A stretch of 64,000 nt of DNA, from positions 19,968-83,967 of the forward strand of contig JAUVWL010000017.1 of assembly GCA_030604135.1 (NCBI GenBank), read 5' to 3'. A program made the translations under genes and the position numbers. Positions 47,447 to 59,449 of the stretch are shown here, in pieces (positions within the stretch are counted from its first letter, which is position 1; the number at the start of each line of letters is the position of its first letter). Source of the DNA: Burkholderiales bacterium. Its GTDB lineage: Bacteria; Pseudomonadota; Gammaproteobacteria; Burkholderiales; Burkholderiaceae_C. Below the pieces are notes generated by a model. It saw only the letters and a program-made list of their open reading frames with translations. It had not been told where the DNA came from and searched no databases.

Positions 47447-48691
47447 ATGGGCAACAACGAGGGCAAGGACAAGGGTCGGCTGGGGCGACGGACCTTTTTG
47501 GGGGGACTGGCATGGGGTGGGGCCGGGGCATGGGCCCAGACCGCACCCCCACTGGCTGAACGCCTGCCCGCAGCCCGGTCGCGGTCAGGCGGCGCGGACA
47601 TGCCCTATGGTCAACCTTCGCCCCACGAAGCGGCGGTGCAGCGAACGGTCTCCGAGGTGGCCGGGTTTCCGGTGTGGCGCACGCCGCTGCAACACCAGCG
47701 CGGCATCATCACGGCCAGTGGTTTGCACTTTGCGGTGCATCACAACGGTGTTCCGGACCTGTCGCAGGAGGATGTGACGCTTCGGCTACATGGCCTGGTG
47801 GAGCGGCCGCTGCGATTTGATCTGGAGCACCTGATGCGCTACCCGATGGTCAGCCGCGTGCATTTCCTCGAATGTGCGGGCAATTCAGCGGCGAATGCGC
47901 TGTCGCCCACCGCCCTGGACGAAACCCTGGGCGAGATCGCAGGCGAGGTGTCGTGTTCCGAGTGGACAGGCGTACCCCTGAAGTACCTGCTGCACGAGAC
48001 GGGCCTGAAGCCCGGTGCCCGGTGGGTGGTGGCCGAAGGTGCCGACGCCGGGTCACACAGTCGCAGCCTGCCGCTGCAAGCCCTGTTGCAGGATGGCATG
48101 GTGGCCCTGTTCCAGAACGGCGAGCGACTGCGGCCCTCGCAGGGCTACCCCATGCGCCTGTTCATGCCGGGCTGGGAGGGCAACGTCAACGTGAAGTGGT
48201 TGCACCGCCTGGAGGTGACCGATTCCCCGGCCCACACCAAGGATGAATCGGGCCTGTACACGCAGGTGCTGGCCGATGGCCGCATCGAACGGTTCGCGTT
48301 TCATATGGAGGTGAAGTCGGTCATCACCCATCCGTCCGGGCGCCAGGTCTTGTCCGGGCCACACGGCCAGCACGAGATTGCCGGGCTGGCCTGGTCAGGC
48401 CGCGGGCGTATCGCGCGCGTCGATGTATCGGTGGACGGAGGCAGAAGCTGGGTGGCCGCGCGGCTGCACGGGCCTGTGCTGGATCGGGCCTTCACCCACT
48501 TCACGCTGCCCTGGAACTGGACCGGTCGCAAGGCCGTCCTGATGAGCCGGGCCACCGACGAGCACGGTCACACACAGCCGCTGCGCAGCGAGTGGAAGCG
48601 CCGCTATGCCATGCATTCCTTCAACCACTACAACGCGGTCCAGGCCTGGCGGGTGAGGGCCGATGGCCGGGTGGAGAACGTGTATGCGTGA
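47447..48691 (+). CDS. soxC: Sulfite dehydrogenase molybdenum subunit (SoxC/SorA type)
   Basis: 414 residues. Periplasmic Mo-cofactor enzyme of the sulfite oxidase family. Tat signal RRTFLGG (14-20), molybdenum-ligating Cys143 in LECAGNS, sulfite-binding RLFMPGWEGNVNVKWLHRL, and the C-terminal dimerisation domain (DVSVDGGRSWVAARL). The paired cytochrome c downstream fits SoxCD or SorAB; the sequence looks SoxC-like, but no soxXYZAB are in the window, so a sulfite dehydrogenase role is favoured. The next gene overlaps by eight bases. Confidence 0.9.
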   Translation: MGNNEGKDKGRLGRRTFLGGLAWGGAGAWAQTAPPLAERLPAARSRSGGADMPYGQPSPHEAAVQRTVSEVAGFPVWRTPLQHQRGIITASGLHFAVHHNGVPDLSQEDVTLRLHGLVERPLRFDLEHLMRYPMVSRVHFLECAGNSAANALSPTALDETLGEIAGEVSCSEWTGVPLKYLLHETGLKPGARWVVAEGADAGSHSRSLPLQALLQDGMVALFQNGERLRPSQGYPMRLFMPGWEGNVNVKWLHRLEVTDSPAHTKDESGLYTQVLADGRIERFAFHMEVKSVITHPSGRQVLSGPHGQHEIAGLAWSGRGRIARVDVSVDGGRSWVAARLHGPVLDRAFTHFTLPWNWTGRKAVLMSRATDEHGHTQPLRSEWKRRYAMHSFNHYNAVQAWRVRADGRVENVYA

Positions 48692-49307
48692 TGTGCCATT
48701 CTGCAGGACGACCTCCGCGGCCGTCGCTGGCCTGCGGCGCGGTGTGGCCGCAGGAATGTGCGCGCTGGCGCTGGGCGTTGCCGATGTGAGTGAGGCGCAG
48801 GCGCCTTTGCCCCTCATCGGTCTGGGGCAGCCGCTGGAGGCCGCCGACATCGAGCGCCATGCCATCACCATCTTTCCTGATGGGCGCAACCTGCCACCCG
48901 GCCAGGGCAGCGTGGAGCAGGGCGCACGCCTGTATGGACAACACTGCGTGGCCTGCCATGGTGTGCGTGGCATGGAGGGACCTGCTGCACGGCTGGCCGG
49001 AACGGACGGGTTCATCGCCTGGAGCGACCCGCTGCGCCCCTTGCGTGTTCGAAGACATCCGCTGCTGGTGCTGTCGGTGGGTGCGATGTGGCCCCATGCG
49101 ACCACCTTGTTCGACTACGTGCGCCGGGCCATGCCCATGCACGCACCCAAGTCGCTCAGCGATGACGAGGTCTACGCGCTCACGGCGCACCTGTTGCACC
49201 TGAACCGGCTCGTGCCGGCCGACGCGGTGATGAACCGCGAGACCTTGCCGCAGGTGGTGATGCCCGGGCTGGCTCGGACGCTCAATGCTTGGCCGACGGA
49301 CCGCTGA
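48684..49307 (+). CDS. c-type cytochrome partner of the sulfite dehydrogenase
   Basis: 207 residues. Signal-like N-terminus (about 10-40), single heme site CVACH at 88-92, and a Met ligand in RRAMPMHAPKS. Takes electrons from the molybdenum subunit to cytochrome oxidase. The start at MRDVPFC overlaps the SoxC stop by eight bases, indicating coupled translation. Similar to SoxD's cytochrome half or SorB. Confidence 0.88.
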   Translation: MRDVPFCRTTSAAVAGLRRGVAAGMCALALGVADVSEAQAPLPLIGLGQPLEAADIERHAITIFPDGRNLPPGQGSVEQGARLYGQHCVACHGVRGMEGPAARLAGTDGFIAWSDPLRPLRVRRHPLLVLSVGAMWPHATTLFDYVRRAMPMHAPKSLSDDEVYALTAHLLHLNRLVPADAVMNRETLPQVVMPGLARTLNAWPTDR

Positions 49308-49313
49308 TCGACT

Positions 49314-49928
49314 TCAGCGTCTGCTTCGCCCCTCGACCAGACCGAGCCGTGCCCGGATGCGCGAGAGCGACACCGGCGATATGCCCAGGTAGCTGGCCAC
49401 GTGGTGTTGAGGAATCTGTCTGACCAGATCGCCGTGCGTTTCCAGAAAGACCTGGTAGCGCGCTTCGGGTGGCAGGCTCAACAGCTCGGCCTCGCGCTGG
49501 GCCTGCTGCTGGAACACATGTCCCAAGGCTTCTTCCAGCACGCGGCCGATGTGCGCGAAGCGGCGCTGCCACGCCTGAAGGGTGCTGTAGGACAGCTCCA
49601 CCACAACGACCGGCCCCAGCGCTTGCATGGCATAGGGGCTGGGCAGCGGCAGGGGCGGGACGCTGCCGGCAACCCAGTGTCCCGCCCCATGAAACGACCG
49701 GTTGCGTTCCGTGCCCTGCTCATTGAGGTAGAAGCAGCGGATCACACCACTGCGCAGTTGCCAGCAATGCCGGCTGGCCTCGCCAGCGCGTTGCAGCAGG
49801 CTACCTGCGGCGAAATCCCGGCGCGGCAGGGCCTGCCACTGCATGGCCAGTTCGGGCTCAGAGCGGATCAGCGCCTCCAGCAGCGGCGGTTGACAGACCG
49901 AGCAGTCGGTGATGCCGGGTGTTGTCAC
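49314..49928 (-). CDS. Crp/Fnr-family transcriptional regulator
   Basis: 204 residues. N-terminal effector barrel (about 20-125), dimer helix (LGHVFQQQAQREAELLS) and C-terminal helix-turn-helix (QHHVASYLGISPVSLSRIRARLG). It lacks the arginine-serine pocket for cAMP. Four Cys lie at 9, 12, 55 and 65, not the Fnr spacing, so oxygen sensing by an iron-sulfur cluster is not shown. Six bases separate its stop from the convergent cytochrome gene; it lies 39 bases downstream of gcvP. Confidence 0.92.
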   Translation of the reverse strand: MTTPGITDCSVCQPPLLEALIRSEPELAMQWQALPRRDFAAGSLLQRAGEASRHCWQLRSGVIRCFYLNEQGTERNRSFHGAGHWVAGSVPPLPLPSPYAMQALGPVVVVELSYSTLQAWQRRFAHIGRVLEEALGHVFQQQAQREAELLSLPPEARYQVFLETHGDLVRQIPQHHVASYLGISPVSLSRIRARLGLVEGRSRR

Positions 49929-49967
49929 AACAGGTCGACCCGCTCGCGTCTATGGCTGCTCAGGCGC

Positions 49968-52865
<2,898 letters not shown>

Positions 52866-52889
52866 GGCGGCAGGCTCCGGGCAGCAGGA

Positions 52890-53261
52890 TCAGGCGTTGG
52901 CGGAGAAGGCGGTGTAGGCGGTCTCGTCCAGCAGGGCGTCCAGTTGCGACGCGTCTGAGAGTTTGACCTTGAAGAACCAGCCGGCACCCAGCGGGTCGCT
53001 GTTGGCCAGCGACGGGTCGGCACGCAAGGCCTCGTTGACCTCGGTGATTTCACCGCTGATCGGCATGTAGACATCGGCTGCGGCCTTGACCGACTCGACC
53101 ACCCCGGCCACATCCTTCTGGGCAAAAGTCTTGCCCACCTCGGGCAGGTCCACGAACACCACGTCGCCCAGGGCGTCCTGCGCGTGGTGGGTGATGCCGA
53201 CGGTGGCAACGTCGCCGTCAACGGTGATCCATTCGTGGTCTTCGGTGTACTTGGTGGTCAT
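52890..53261 (-). CDS. gcvH: Glycine cleavage H protein
   Basis: 123 residues. Lipoyl carrier that shuttles the aminomethyl group between P, T and L proteins. Lipoyl Lys59 in [16 protein letters not shown] start and GWFFKVKL end are typical. Lies 24 bases upstream of gcvP and 56 bases downstream of gcvT in the same operon. Confidence 0.98.
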   Translation of the reverse strand: MTTKYTEDHEWITVDGDVATVGITHHAQDALGDVVFVDLPEVGKTFAQKDVAGVVESVKAAADVYMPISGEITEVNEALRADPSLANSDPLGAGWFFKVKLSDASQLDALLDETAYTAFSANA

Positions 53262-53317
53262 GGTGGGCTCCGGAAAAAGGATGGGAAGAAGGTGAGAACG
53301 TCAGGCGGCGCAGGGGC

Positions 53318-54457
53318 TCATCCCCGGTAATAGCGGTTCGGTACGAAAGGCATGGGCGCAACTTCCATCGGCACGGCCTTGCCGCGCACCAGCGCCTGGA
53401 TGCGGGAGCCGACGGCGGCGAACTCGGGTTTCACATAACCCATGGCCACCGGCTTGTCGGCGCTGGGGCCGAGCAGGCCGCTGGTGACTTCGCCAATGGT
53501 CTCGCCCTCCAGGCTCTGTAGCTCGGTGTGCTCGCGCACCGGCACGCGCTCCAGCGCAACCAGACCCACACGCTTGCGGGTCTGCGCCTCGGAGCCGTCC
53601 AGCTGGGCCAGCACCCGGTCGGCGCCGGGAAAACCGCCAGCCCGTTCGCCGCCAGTCCGCCGCACCTTCTGCATGGCCCAGTTCAGGCCGGCTTCAACCG
53701 GGGTGGTGGTGGTGTCGATGTCATTGCCATACAGGCACAGACCCGCCTCCAGGCGCAGCGAATTGCGCGCACCCAGGCCGATGGGCTTGACTTCCGGCTG
53801 GGCCAGCAGGGCGCGGGCAAACGCGTTGGCGCTATCGGCCGGCAGTGAAATCTCGAAGCCGTCCTCACCGGTGTAGCCACTGCGCGTGACGTACAGATCG
53901 GCCCCGTTCCAGGTGGCGGGCATGCCCGTCATGAACACCAGGTGCTCGACCCCGGGCAGCAGGCGCTGCAGTGCACTGACGGCCAGCGGGCCTTGCAGGG
54001 CCAGCAGGGCGCGGTCGAATTGCGGGGTGACGGTGCAGCGCTTGCCGATGCGCTCGACGATATGGGCCAGATCACCGTGCTTGCAGGCGCCGTTGACGAT
54101 GACGAACAGGTCCCCACCGTTTTCGACATCGCGATTGACGAACATCAGGTCGTCGATGATGCCGCCCTGGTCGTTGAGCAGCAGGCCGTAACGCTGCTTG
54201 TTCACGCCCAGGCCAATGACGTCGACCGGCATCAGGCTTTCGAAGGCGGCCGCAGCCTCGGGGCCGGACAGGGTCAGCTGGCCCATGTGCGATACGTCGA
54301 ACAGGCCGGCGCTGCTGCGGGTGTGGTGGTGCTCCTGCAGCACGCCCATGGGGTACTGCACAGGCATGGCGTAGCCGGCAAAGGGCACCAGGCGCGCGCC
54401 AAGTTCAAGGTGCAGGGCGTGCAGTGGCGTCTGGAGGAGGTCGTTCAGGCTGGACAT
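53318..54457 (-). CDS. gcvT: Aminomethyltransferase, T protein
   Basis: 379 residues. Transfers the methylene group to tetrahydrofolate and releases ammonia. LVPFAGYAMPVQYPMGVLQEHHHTR at the start, SLMPVDV, and the SGYTGEDGFEIS folate-binding segment with GARNSLRLEAGLCLYGNDID. The MSSLNDLL start is the usual one; no clear ribosome site is visible before it, so the riboswitch leader may set translation. First gene of the gcv operon. Confidence 0.97.
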   Translation of the reverse strand: MSSLNDLLQTPLHALHLELGARLVPFAGYAMPVQYPMGVLQEHHHTRSSAGLFDVSHMGQLTLSGPEAAAAFESLMPVDVIGLGVNKQRYGLLLNDQGGIIDDLMFVNRDVENGGDLFVIVNGACKHGDLAHIVERIGKRCTVTPQFDRALLALQGPLAVSALQRLLPGVEHLVFMTGMPATWNGADLYVTRSGYTGEDGFEISLPADSANAFARALLAQPEVKPIGLGARNSLRLEAGLCLYGNDIDTTTTPVEAGLNWAMQKVRRTGGERAGGFPGADRVLAQLDGSEAQTRKRVGLVALERVPVREHTELQSLEGETIGEVTSGLLGPSADKPVAMGYVKPEFAAVGSRIQALVRGKAVPMEVAPMPFVPNRYYRG

Positions 54458-54540
54458 GGCAAAGAGGAATGAGGGCAGAGCCCGCCGATGCCATGGCCGC
54501 AGCGGGGCAACACGGTGCATCCGTGCGCTGCCCCCCTGTC

Positions 54541-54733
54541 CGCTTTACCTGAGAGATTCGCGCGGGCGATGCCGCACTTGCTCCTTCGGTGGGCTGCCTT
54601 GGAGGCAACCTCTCTCCAGTGGGGGACACCCCCTTGCGGAGGTGTTTGCCAGTCCTTTTGCCTGAGCGTTCAGGGTCGACTGGGTGACCGCCTGCGCCTT
54701 CGGCGGCTGCCCGGTGGGCAGCGCTCTCCTGAC
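54541..54733 (-). promoter_or_regulatory. Tandem glycine riboswitch upstream of gcvTHP
   Basis: Minus strand. Aptamer 2 (54541-54625) is canonical: GGAGAGAGG, CCGAAGGAGCAAGTGC (54574-54589) and AATCTCTCAGG (54549-54558). Aptamer 1 (about 54650-54733) is degenerate: GGCGCAG where GGAGCAA is expected and CGCTCAGG for CTCTCAGG, though the CAAAAGGACTGG tail is kept. The rest of the 416-base gap, 54734-54873, holds nothing recognisable. Confidence 0.88.
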
Positions 54734-54873
54734 GAGGCAGATTCTAACGGGTGGGCGATGGCTCCCGCCACCCGTATTTCAAACTGGCGCCGGAGCTCCG
54801 TAGCGCAGACCGTCTCCAGCAGGCACTGCTGCCTCAGGCAACACCACAGGTGGGCGCACCCGGACGCGAGGGC

Positions 54874-56169
54874 TCAGCCATGCTGCAGGCTGTGCAGACG
54901 CTGGCGCACCTGCTGCAGGTGCTCACGCAGTGTGTACCAGCGGTCGGCATACCGGTCGGGCAGCTCGATCGACATGACCTCCCGTTCGAGCTGGTTCAGA
55001 CGCAAGGCGTGCCGCTGCAGCTGGGCGGGTGTGCGCGGTTGGGCGCGGACCAGTTCATCTTCGAGAAACTTGAGTTCGCCATAGTGGTGTTGCAGATGGG
55101 CCTCGGCACGCCAGTCCAGGTAGCGCGGCGCACGGCGCAGAACGAGTCCGCCCAGCAGGCAGATCGGCAGCAGCGCATACCACATCAGCTCGGCCCACTG
55201 GGCCACACCAAAGGGCAACAGCCGCTCCATCCAGGGGCGGTGCCCCTGGAACATCTTCTCTGCGATCGGCGAGACAGGAAAGCTGCTGCCCAGCAGCGTC
55301 GGGTATGCCCCCCGGTCCTCCAGGAAGCCCGACATCACGTGCAGCTCGCCCGCAACATCCAGCAGCGCACGCTGGAGGGCCGGGTGCAGGTCCGGTCGAA
55401 CCAGCAGGTGCGTCAATGTGACCATGGTGGGCAGGTCAGCGGGGGGCAGGTTGCTGCGCAATTCGATCACGCCCTGTGGCATCACGATGGACCGCAGACG
55501 CGGTTCTCGCGTGGCCAGCAGACCGGCCCGCTCCACACCGAGCAGGCCAACGTGGTCGAGCCTTGCCAATTCCGAGGCGGTCTGGGAATCGCCGCCGGCC
55601 ACATGCACCACCGCATCGACCTGACCCGAGTCCAGGGCCGCCACCGCGGCCTCGCCGACGTCTTCGGTGAAACTGACTTCGTGGGGCTCGATGCCCACAT
55701 GCCGCAGCAGCAGTTCGGCCGCCTGGCGGTTGGACGATCGGGGCACCGACGCGGCGATGCGCCTTCCCCTCAGCTGCGCCAGCCCACCGATGTCCTGACG
55801 CGCGAAGACCCAGACAATTTCATGCCCAATGACCGCCAACGCCTGCGCCTGGGGAAAGTCGGGGGCATAGAGACCCTGGGCGAAGGTCACATCCACGCCA
55901 TCGCTACCGCGGGCCAGTCGCTCCAGCGGCGACTGGGGCCGGTCATGGGCCACGATATCCACGGTAATGCCCATGCGCTCCAGCCGCATGGCATAGGCGC
56001 GGGCCAGTGCCAGGTAGCTGCTCTGGCCGGGTCCCGTGCCGATCTGCACCCGCTGGGGTGGCAAGGGTTGCCAGACGAACAGCGCCAAGCCCAGCAAGCC
56101 GCCGAGCAGCAACAGCAGGGGCAGGTAGACCAGTGCCCAGCGGCGACGGTACAGAGGCAGGAACTTCAT
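54874..56169 (-). CDS. Membrane-anchored TAXI-type solute-receptor protein (A)
   Basis: 431 residues. An N-terminal membrane segment (about 12-34), a TAXI-family receptor domain (VQIGTGPGQSSYLALARAYAMRLERMG, then RGRRIAASVPRSSN), a second membrane segment at about 320-342, and a 75-residue helical tail (HHYGELKFLEDELVRA ... DRWYTLREHLQQVRQRL) on the cytoplasmic side. Ordinary TAXI receptors are free in the periplasm and have no tail. It overlaps the next gene by four bases (ATGA). No TRAP permease is encoded here. Function unknown. Confidence 0.8.
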   Translation of the reverse strand: MKFLPLYRRRWALVYLPLLLLLGGLLGLALFVWQPLPPQRVQIGTGPGQSSYLALARAYAMRLERMGITVDIVAHDRPQSPLERLARGSDGVDVTFAQGLYAPDFPQAQALAVIGHEIVWVFARQDIGGLAQLRGRRIAASVPRSSNRQAAELLLRHVGIEPHEVSFTEDVGEAAVAALDSGQVDAVVHVAGGDSQTASELARLDHVGLLGVERAGLLATREPRLRSIVMPQGVIELRSNLPPADLPTMVTLTHLLVRPDLHPALQRALLDVAGELHVMSGFLEDRGAYPTLLGSSFPVSPIAEKMFQGHRPWMERLLPFGVAQWAELMWYALLPICLLGGLVLRRAPRYLDWRAEAHLQHHYGELKFLEDELVRAQPRTPAQLQRHALRLNQLEREVMSIELPDRYADRWYTLREHLQQVRQRLHSLQHG

Positions 56170-57485
56170 CGTCCGCGAAACTCCACCACGCGCTGGCGGA
56201 CGAAGTCGATGTGCTGGCGCAGCGTGTACCAGCGCTCGACGATCTCGGGGGGCACCTGTGCCTTTGCCAGGGCCTCTTCCATGGCGTTGAGGCGGCCATG
56301 GATGCGGCTCAGATCCATACCGCCCACGTTGACACTGTTGTTGGCCAGGTCGTTCTCGATGAACTTGAGCTCACCATACCAACGGGTCACGCGGCGCTCC
56401 AGCCGCCAGCGCAACAGCGCGGGCACCAGGCTCCAGGCGAGCAACAGCAGCAGCAGGGTGGGCACGCCGATCACCAGCAGCCGCTGGACGATTTGCGCCC
56501 ACCAGAAGGGCAGCACCGACTCCAGGCCGTTCAAACCCTGACTGAGCACCTCGCGCGCCTGCGGCGCCGTCGGAAAGTCGCTCAGGCGCAAGGCCGGGAA
56601 TTCACCAGCCACGTGGAAAGGCCCTGCATCCCTGTGGACCTCCATGGCCACCGCGGTGGCCAAGCGTTTGAGCGCGGGGTCCAGATCCTGGCGCACCAGT
56701 AGGTGGGTCGGTGTGGTCAGCACCGTGGTGTCAGTGGGGGGCTTGCCGTCCCCCAGGCTGTCCTGCGCCAGCAATCGGTTCTGCAGGAAGTTGTTGCGCT
56801 CAGACAGAACCAGGGTGCGTTGCAACTGGGCCAGTTGAATGGCCGGTTGGTCCAGCAAGGCGCTGACACCCGGGGCCAGCGGCGATGCCACCATGAACAC
56901 CGCATCGATGTCTCCGCGCAGCAAGGCGTCACAGGCCGCCTCGCCGCTGTGCTCCGCCCAGGTCAACGCATCGAGCGGCACGCCCAGTTGCCGCAGCAGT
57001 CGCTGCAGCATGGCGCGGTGCCCACTGCCTTCAGGGCCCGCCGCCACCCTCAGACCGACCAGATGCTCCAGCGAGCGAATACGCGGCGCCAGGCTGAACA
57101 GCCACAACACCTCGGTGTCGACGCTGGCCAAGGTCTGCACCACCGGAATTCCGATCGGCTCTCCGGTGGCCGACGACCAGCCAAACCCGCCCTGCACCAG
57201 CGCCAGATCGGTGGTCGGGGGTGTCGATTGCAGGCGCTTGAGGTTTTCTGCCGATCCTGGCGATGTCTGGACCTCCAATTGCACGCCGTGCCGGGCGAAC
57301 GCATCCCTGTAGCGCAAGGCGTGTCGATGGTAGGCGCCATCGGCCAAAGCCGTGCTGATGGTCAACTGTGACGGTGGCATGGGGTACAGCCGCCACCAGA
57401 GCAGCATGGCCATGGCGCCCGCCAGCAAGGCCAGTGGCAGGTGGATCAGCATCCAGCGTTGTCGGTAGAGGTAGGCGGAGGTCAT
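56166..57485 (-). CDS. Membrane-anchored TAXI-type solute-receptor protein (B)
   Basis: 439 residues, a paralogue of protein A with the same plan: membrane segment at about 12-31, receptor domain (LTISTALADGAYHRHALRYRDAFARHG), a second membrane segment at about 328-350, and the tail RWYGELKFIENDL ... ERWYTLRQHIDFVRQRV. The tail is the most conserved part of the pair, which suggests a shared cytoplasmic partner. First gene of the two-gene unit. Terminator 57590-57614 belongs to the next gene upstream, so this unit has its own promoter in 57486-57589. Confidence 0.8.
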   Translation of the reverse strand: MTSAYLYRQRWMLIHLPLALLAGAMAMLLWWRLYPMPPSQLTISTALADGAYHRHALRYRDAFARHGVQLEVQTSPGSAENLKRLQSTPPTTDLALVQGGFGWSSATGEPIGIPVVQTLASVDTEVLWLFSLAPRIRSLEHLVGLRVAAGPEGSGHRAMLQRLLRQLGVPLDALTWAEHSGEAACDALLRGDIDAVFMVASPLAPGVSALLDQPAIQLAQLQRTLVLSERNNFLQNRLLAQDSLGDGKPPTDTTVLTTPTHLLVRQDLDPALKRLATAVAMEVHRDAGPFHVAGEFPALRLSDFPTAPQAREVLSQGLNGLESVLPFWWAQIVQRLLVIGVPTLLLLLLAWSLVPALLRWRLERRVTRWYGELKFIENDLANNSVNVGGMDLSRIHGRLNAMEEALAKAQVPPEIVERWYTLRQHIDFVRQRVVEFRGR

Positions 57486-57589
57486 GGTCGGCCGTCACAG
57501 GCGCTACAAGCATAGGGGATTTGTAAGCCTTTGCAATGTGCTTCCCATCGCCTTCGTCGCTTGTTCCGACCGGTCAGCAGACCAGGAAC

Positions 57590-57614
57590 AAAAAAAAGCC
57601 GCCCGAAGGCGGCT
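57590..57614 (-). terminator. Rho-independent terminator after ETF-QO gene
   Basis: AGCCGCC-TTCG-GGCGGCT stem-loop followed by a run of T on the minus strand; UUCG-type tetraloop. Confidence 0.95.
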
Positions 57615-57630
57615 GGCCAGTTTGGCCGGG

Positions 57631-59313
57631 TCACATGCCCGCGTAGTTCGGTCCGCCGCCACCCTCGGCGGTGACCCAGACGATGTTCTGCGTCGGGTCC
57701 TTGATGTCGCAGGTCTTGCAATGCACGCAGTTCTGCGCGTTGATGACCAGCTGGTCCTCGCCGTCCTTGTTGACGAACTCGTACACCCCAGCCGGGCAAT
57801 AGCGGCTCTCGGGACCAGCGTACCTGGCCAGATTCACCTTGACCGGCACATCGGCATCCTTGAGCGTCAGGTGGGCCGGCTGGTTCTCCTCGTGGTTGGT
57901 GTTGGAGACAAACACGCTGGAGAGCCGGTCGAAGGTGATCACGCCGTCCGGTTTCGGGTAGCTGATCTTGGGGCACTCGGCCGCGGGCTTCAGCTTGGTG
58001 TGGTCCTTCACCGTGTTGTGTATGGTCCACGGCGGCGATTTCACGCCGACCTTGGGCAGGAACCAGTGCTCCACCCCGGTCATGAGCTTGCCCATCAGGG
58101 GGCTCTTCTTGAACCAGTTCTTGAAGTTGCGGTAGGTCCAGAGCTCTTCGTGCAGCCAGCTTTTCTCGAACCGCTGCACAAAACCCGTCAGCTCGTCGCC
58201 CTGGCGGCCAGCGGTCACAGCTTCGTAGGCCGCTTCGGCGCACAGCATGCCACTCTTGATGGCCGCGTGGCTGCCCTTGATGCGCGCAGCGTTGAGGAAA
58301 CCGGCATCACAGCCGACCAGCGCGCCACCGGGGAACACGGTCTTCGGCAGGGCCTGAGGCGTGCCGTTGTTCAGCGCACGGGCGCCATAGCCCAGGCGCT
58401 TGCCGCCTTCGATGTGGGCCTTGATGCTCGGGTGCGTCTTCCAGCGTTGCATCTCCTCGAACGGGCTCAGCCAGGGGTTCTGGTAATCCAGACCGATGAC
58501 ATAACCCAGTGTGACCTTGTTGCCCTCCAGGTGGTAGAGGAAGCCGCCGCCGAAGGTGTCGTCGCCCAGCGGCCAGCCGGCGGTGTGCACCACCAGACCG
58601 GGCTTGGCCTTCTCGGCCGGGATCTCCCACAGCTCCTTGATACCGATGGCAAAGGTCTGCGCGTCCCTGCCTTCGTCCAGCTTGAATCTGGCGATCAGCT
58701 GCTTGCCCAGGTGACCGCGGGCGCCCTCGGCAAACACGGTGTACTTGCCGTGCAGCTCCATGCCGATCTGGAACGCATCGGAGGGCTCACCGTCCTTGCC
58801 GACGCCCATGTTGCCGGTGGCCACACCCTTGACCGAACCGTCGTCGTGGTAGAGCACCTCGGCGGCGGTGAAGCCCGGGAAGATCTCCACACCCAGCGCT
58901 TCGGCCTGCTCGCCCAGCCACTTGGTTACCGCGCCCAGGCTGATGACATAGCAGCCATCGTTGTGGAAGTTGCGCGGCATCAGCCAGTCGGGGGTGCGTT
59001 GTGCACCGGTTTCGCTCAGCACCAGCAGGTCATCGCCTGTGACGGGCTGGTTCAGCGGGGCCCCCAGCTCCTTCCAGTTCGGGAACAGCTCGGTGATGGC
59101 CCTGGGGTCCATCACGGCACCCGAGAGGATGTGCGCACCCGGTTCGGAGCCTTTTTCCAGCACCACCACCGAGACATCCTGGCCCTTCTCGGCGGCCAGC
59201 TGCTTCAGGCGGATGGCCGTGGACAGCCCGGCCGGGCCGCCACCGACCACGATCACGTCGTACTCCATCGCTTCGCGGGGACCGAACTGGGCCAGGATTT
59301 CGTCTTGTGTCAT
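57631..59313 (-). CDS. etfD: Electron-transfer flavoprotein-ubiquinone oxidoreductase
   Basis: 560 residues. Passes electrons from ETF to the quinone pool during fatty- and amino-acid oxidation. FAD motif VIVVGGGPAGLSTAIRL near the start, a central ubiquinone-binding region (GGFLYHLEGNKVTLGYVIGLDYQNPWLSP), and a C-terminal 4Fe-4S site (RYCPAGVYE, CVHCKTCDIKDPTQNI). Single-gene unit with its own terminator. Start MTQDEILAQFG is normal. Confidence 0.98.
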   Translation of the reverse strand: MTQDEILAQFGPREAMEYDVIVVGGGPAGLSTAIRLKQLAAEKGQDVSVVVLEKGSEPGAHILSGAVMDPRAITELFPNWKELGAPLNQPVTGDDLLVLSETGAQRTPDWLMPRNFHNDGCYVISLGAVTKWLGEQAEALGVEIFPGFTAAEVLYHDDGSVKGVATGNMGVGKDGEPSDAFQIGMELHGKYTVFAEGARGHLGKQLIARFKLDEGRDAQTFAIGIKELWEIPAEKAKPGLVVHTAGWPLGDDTFGGGFLYHLEGNKVTLGYVIGLDYQNPWLSPFEEMQRWKTHPSIKAHIEGGKRLGYGARALNNGTPQALPKTVFPGGALVGCDAGFLNAARIKGSHAAIKSGMLCAEAAYEAVTAGRQGDELTGFVQRFEKSWLHEELWTYRNFKNWFKKSPLMGKLMTGVEHWFLPKVGVKSPPWTIHNTVKDHTKLKPAAECPKISYPKPDGVITFDRLSSVFVSNTNHEENQPAHLTLKDADVPVKVNLARYAGPESRYCPAGVYEFVNKDGEDQLVINAQNCVHCKTCDIKDPTQNIVWVTAEGGGGPNYAGM

Positions 59314-59449
59314 GGGGGCTCTCGCTGATAATGGTTTCTGCGACGGTGCCGATCAAGGTGCACCGGCGGGAGGGTCGGGCTGCATTGTATGCGGTCCGTC
59401 CAAAAAAACGAACGACCGTGCTAATTTGAAGACCTGAGGAGATTATCCC

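Noticed and set aside
49314..49928. Calling this regulator Fnr
   Set aside because: Cys positions do not have Fnr spacing, so only the family can be given.
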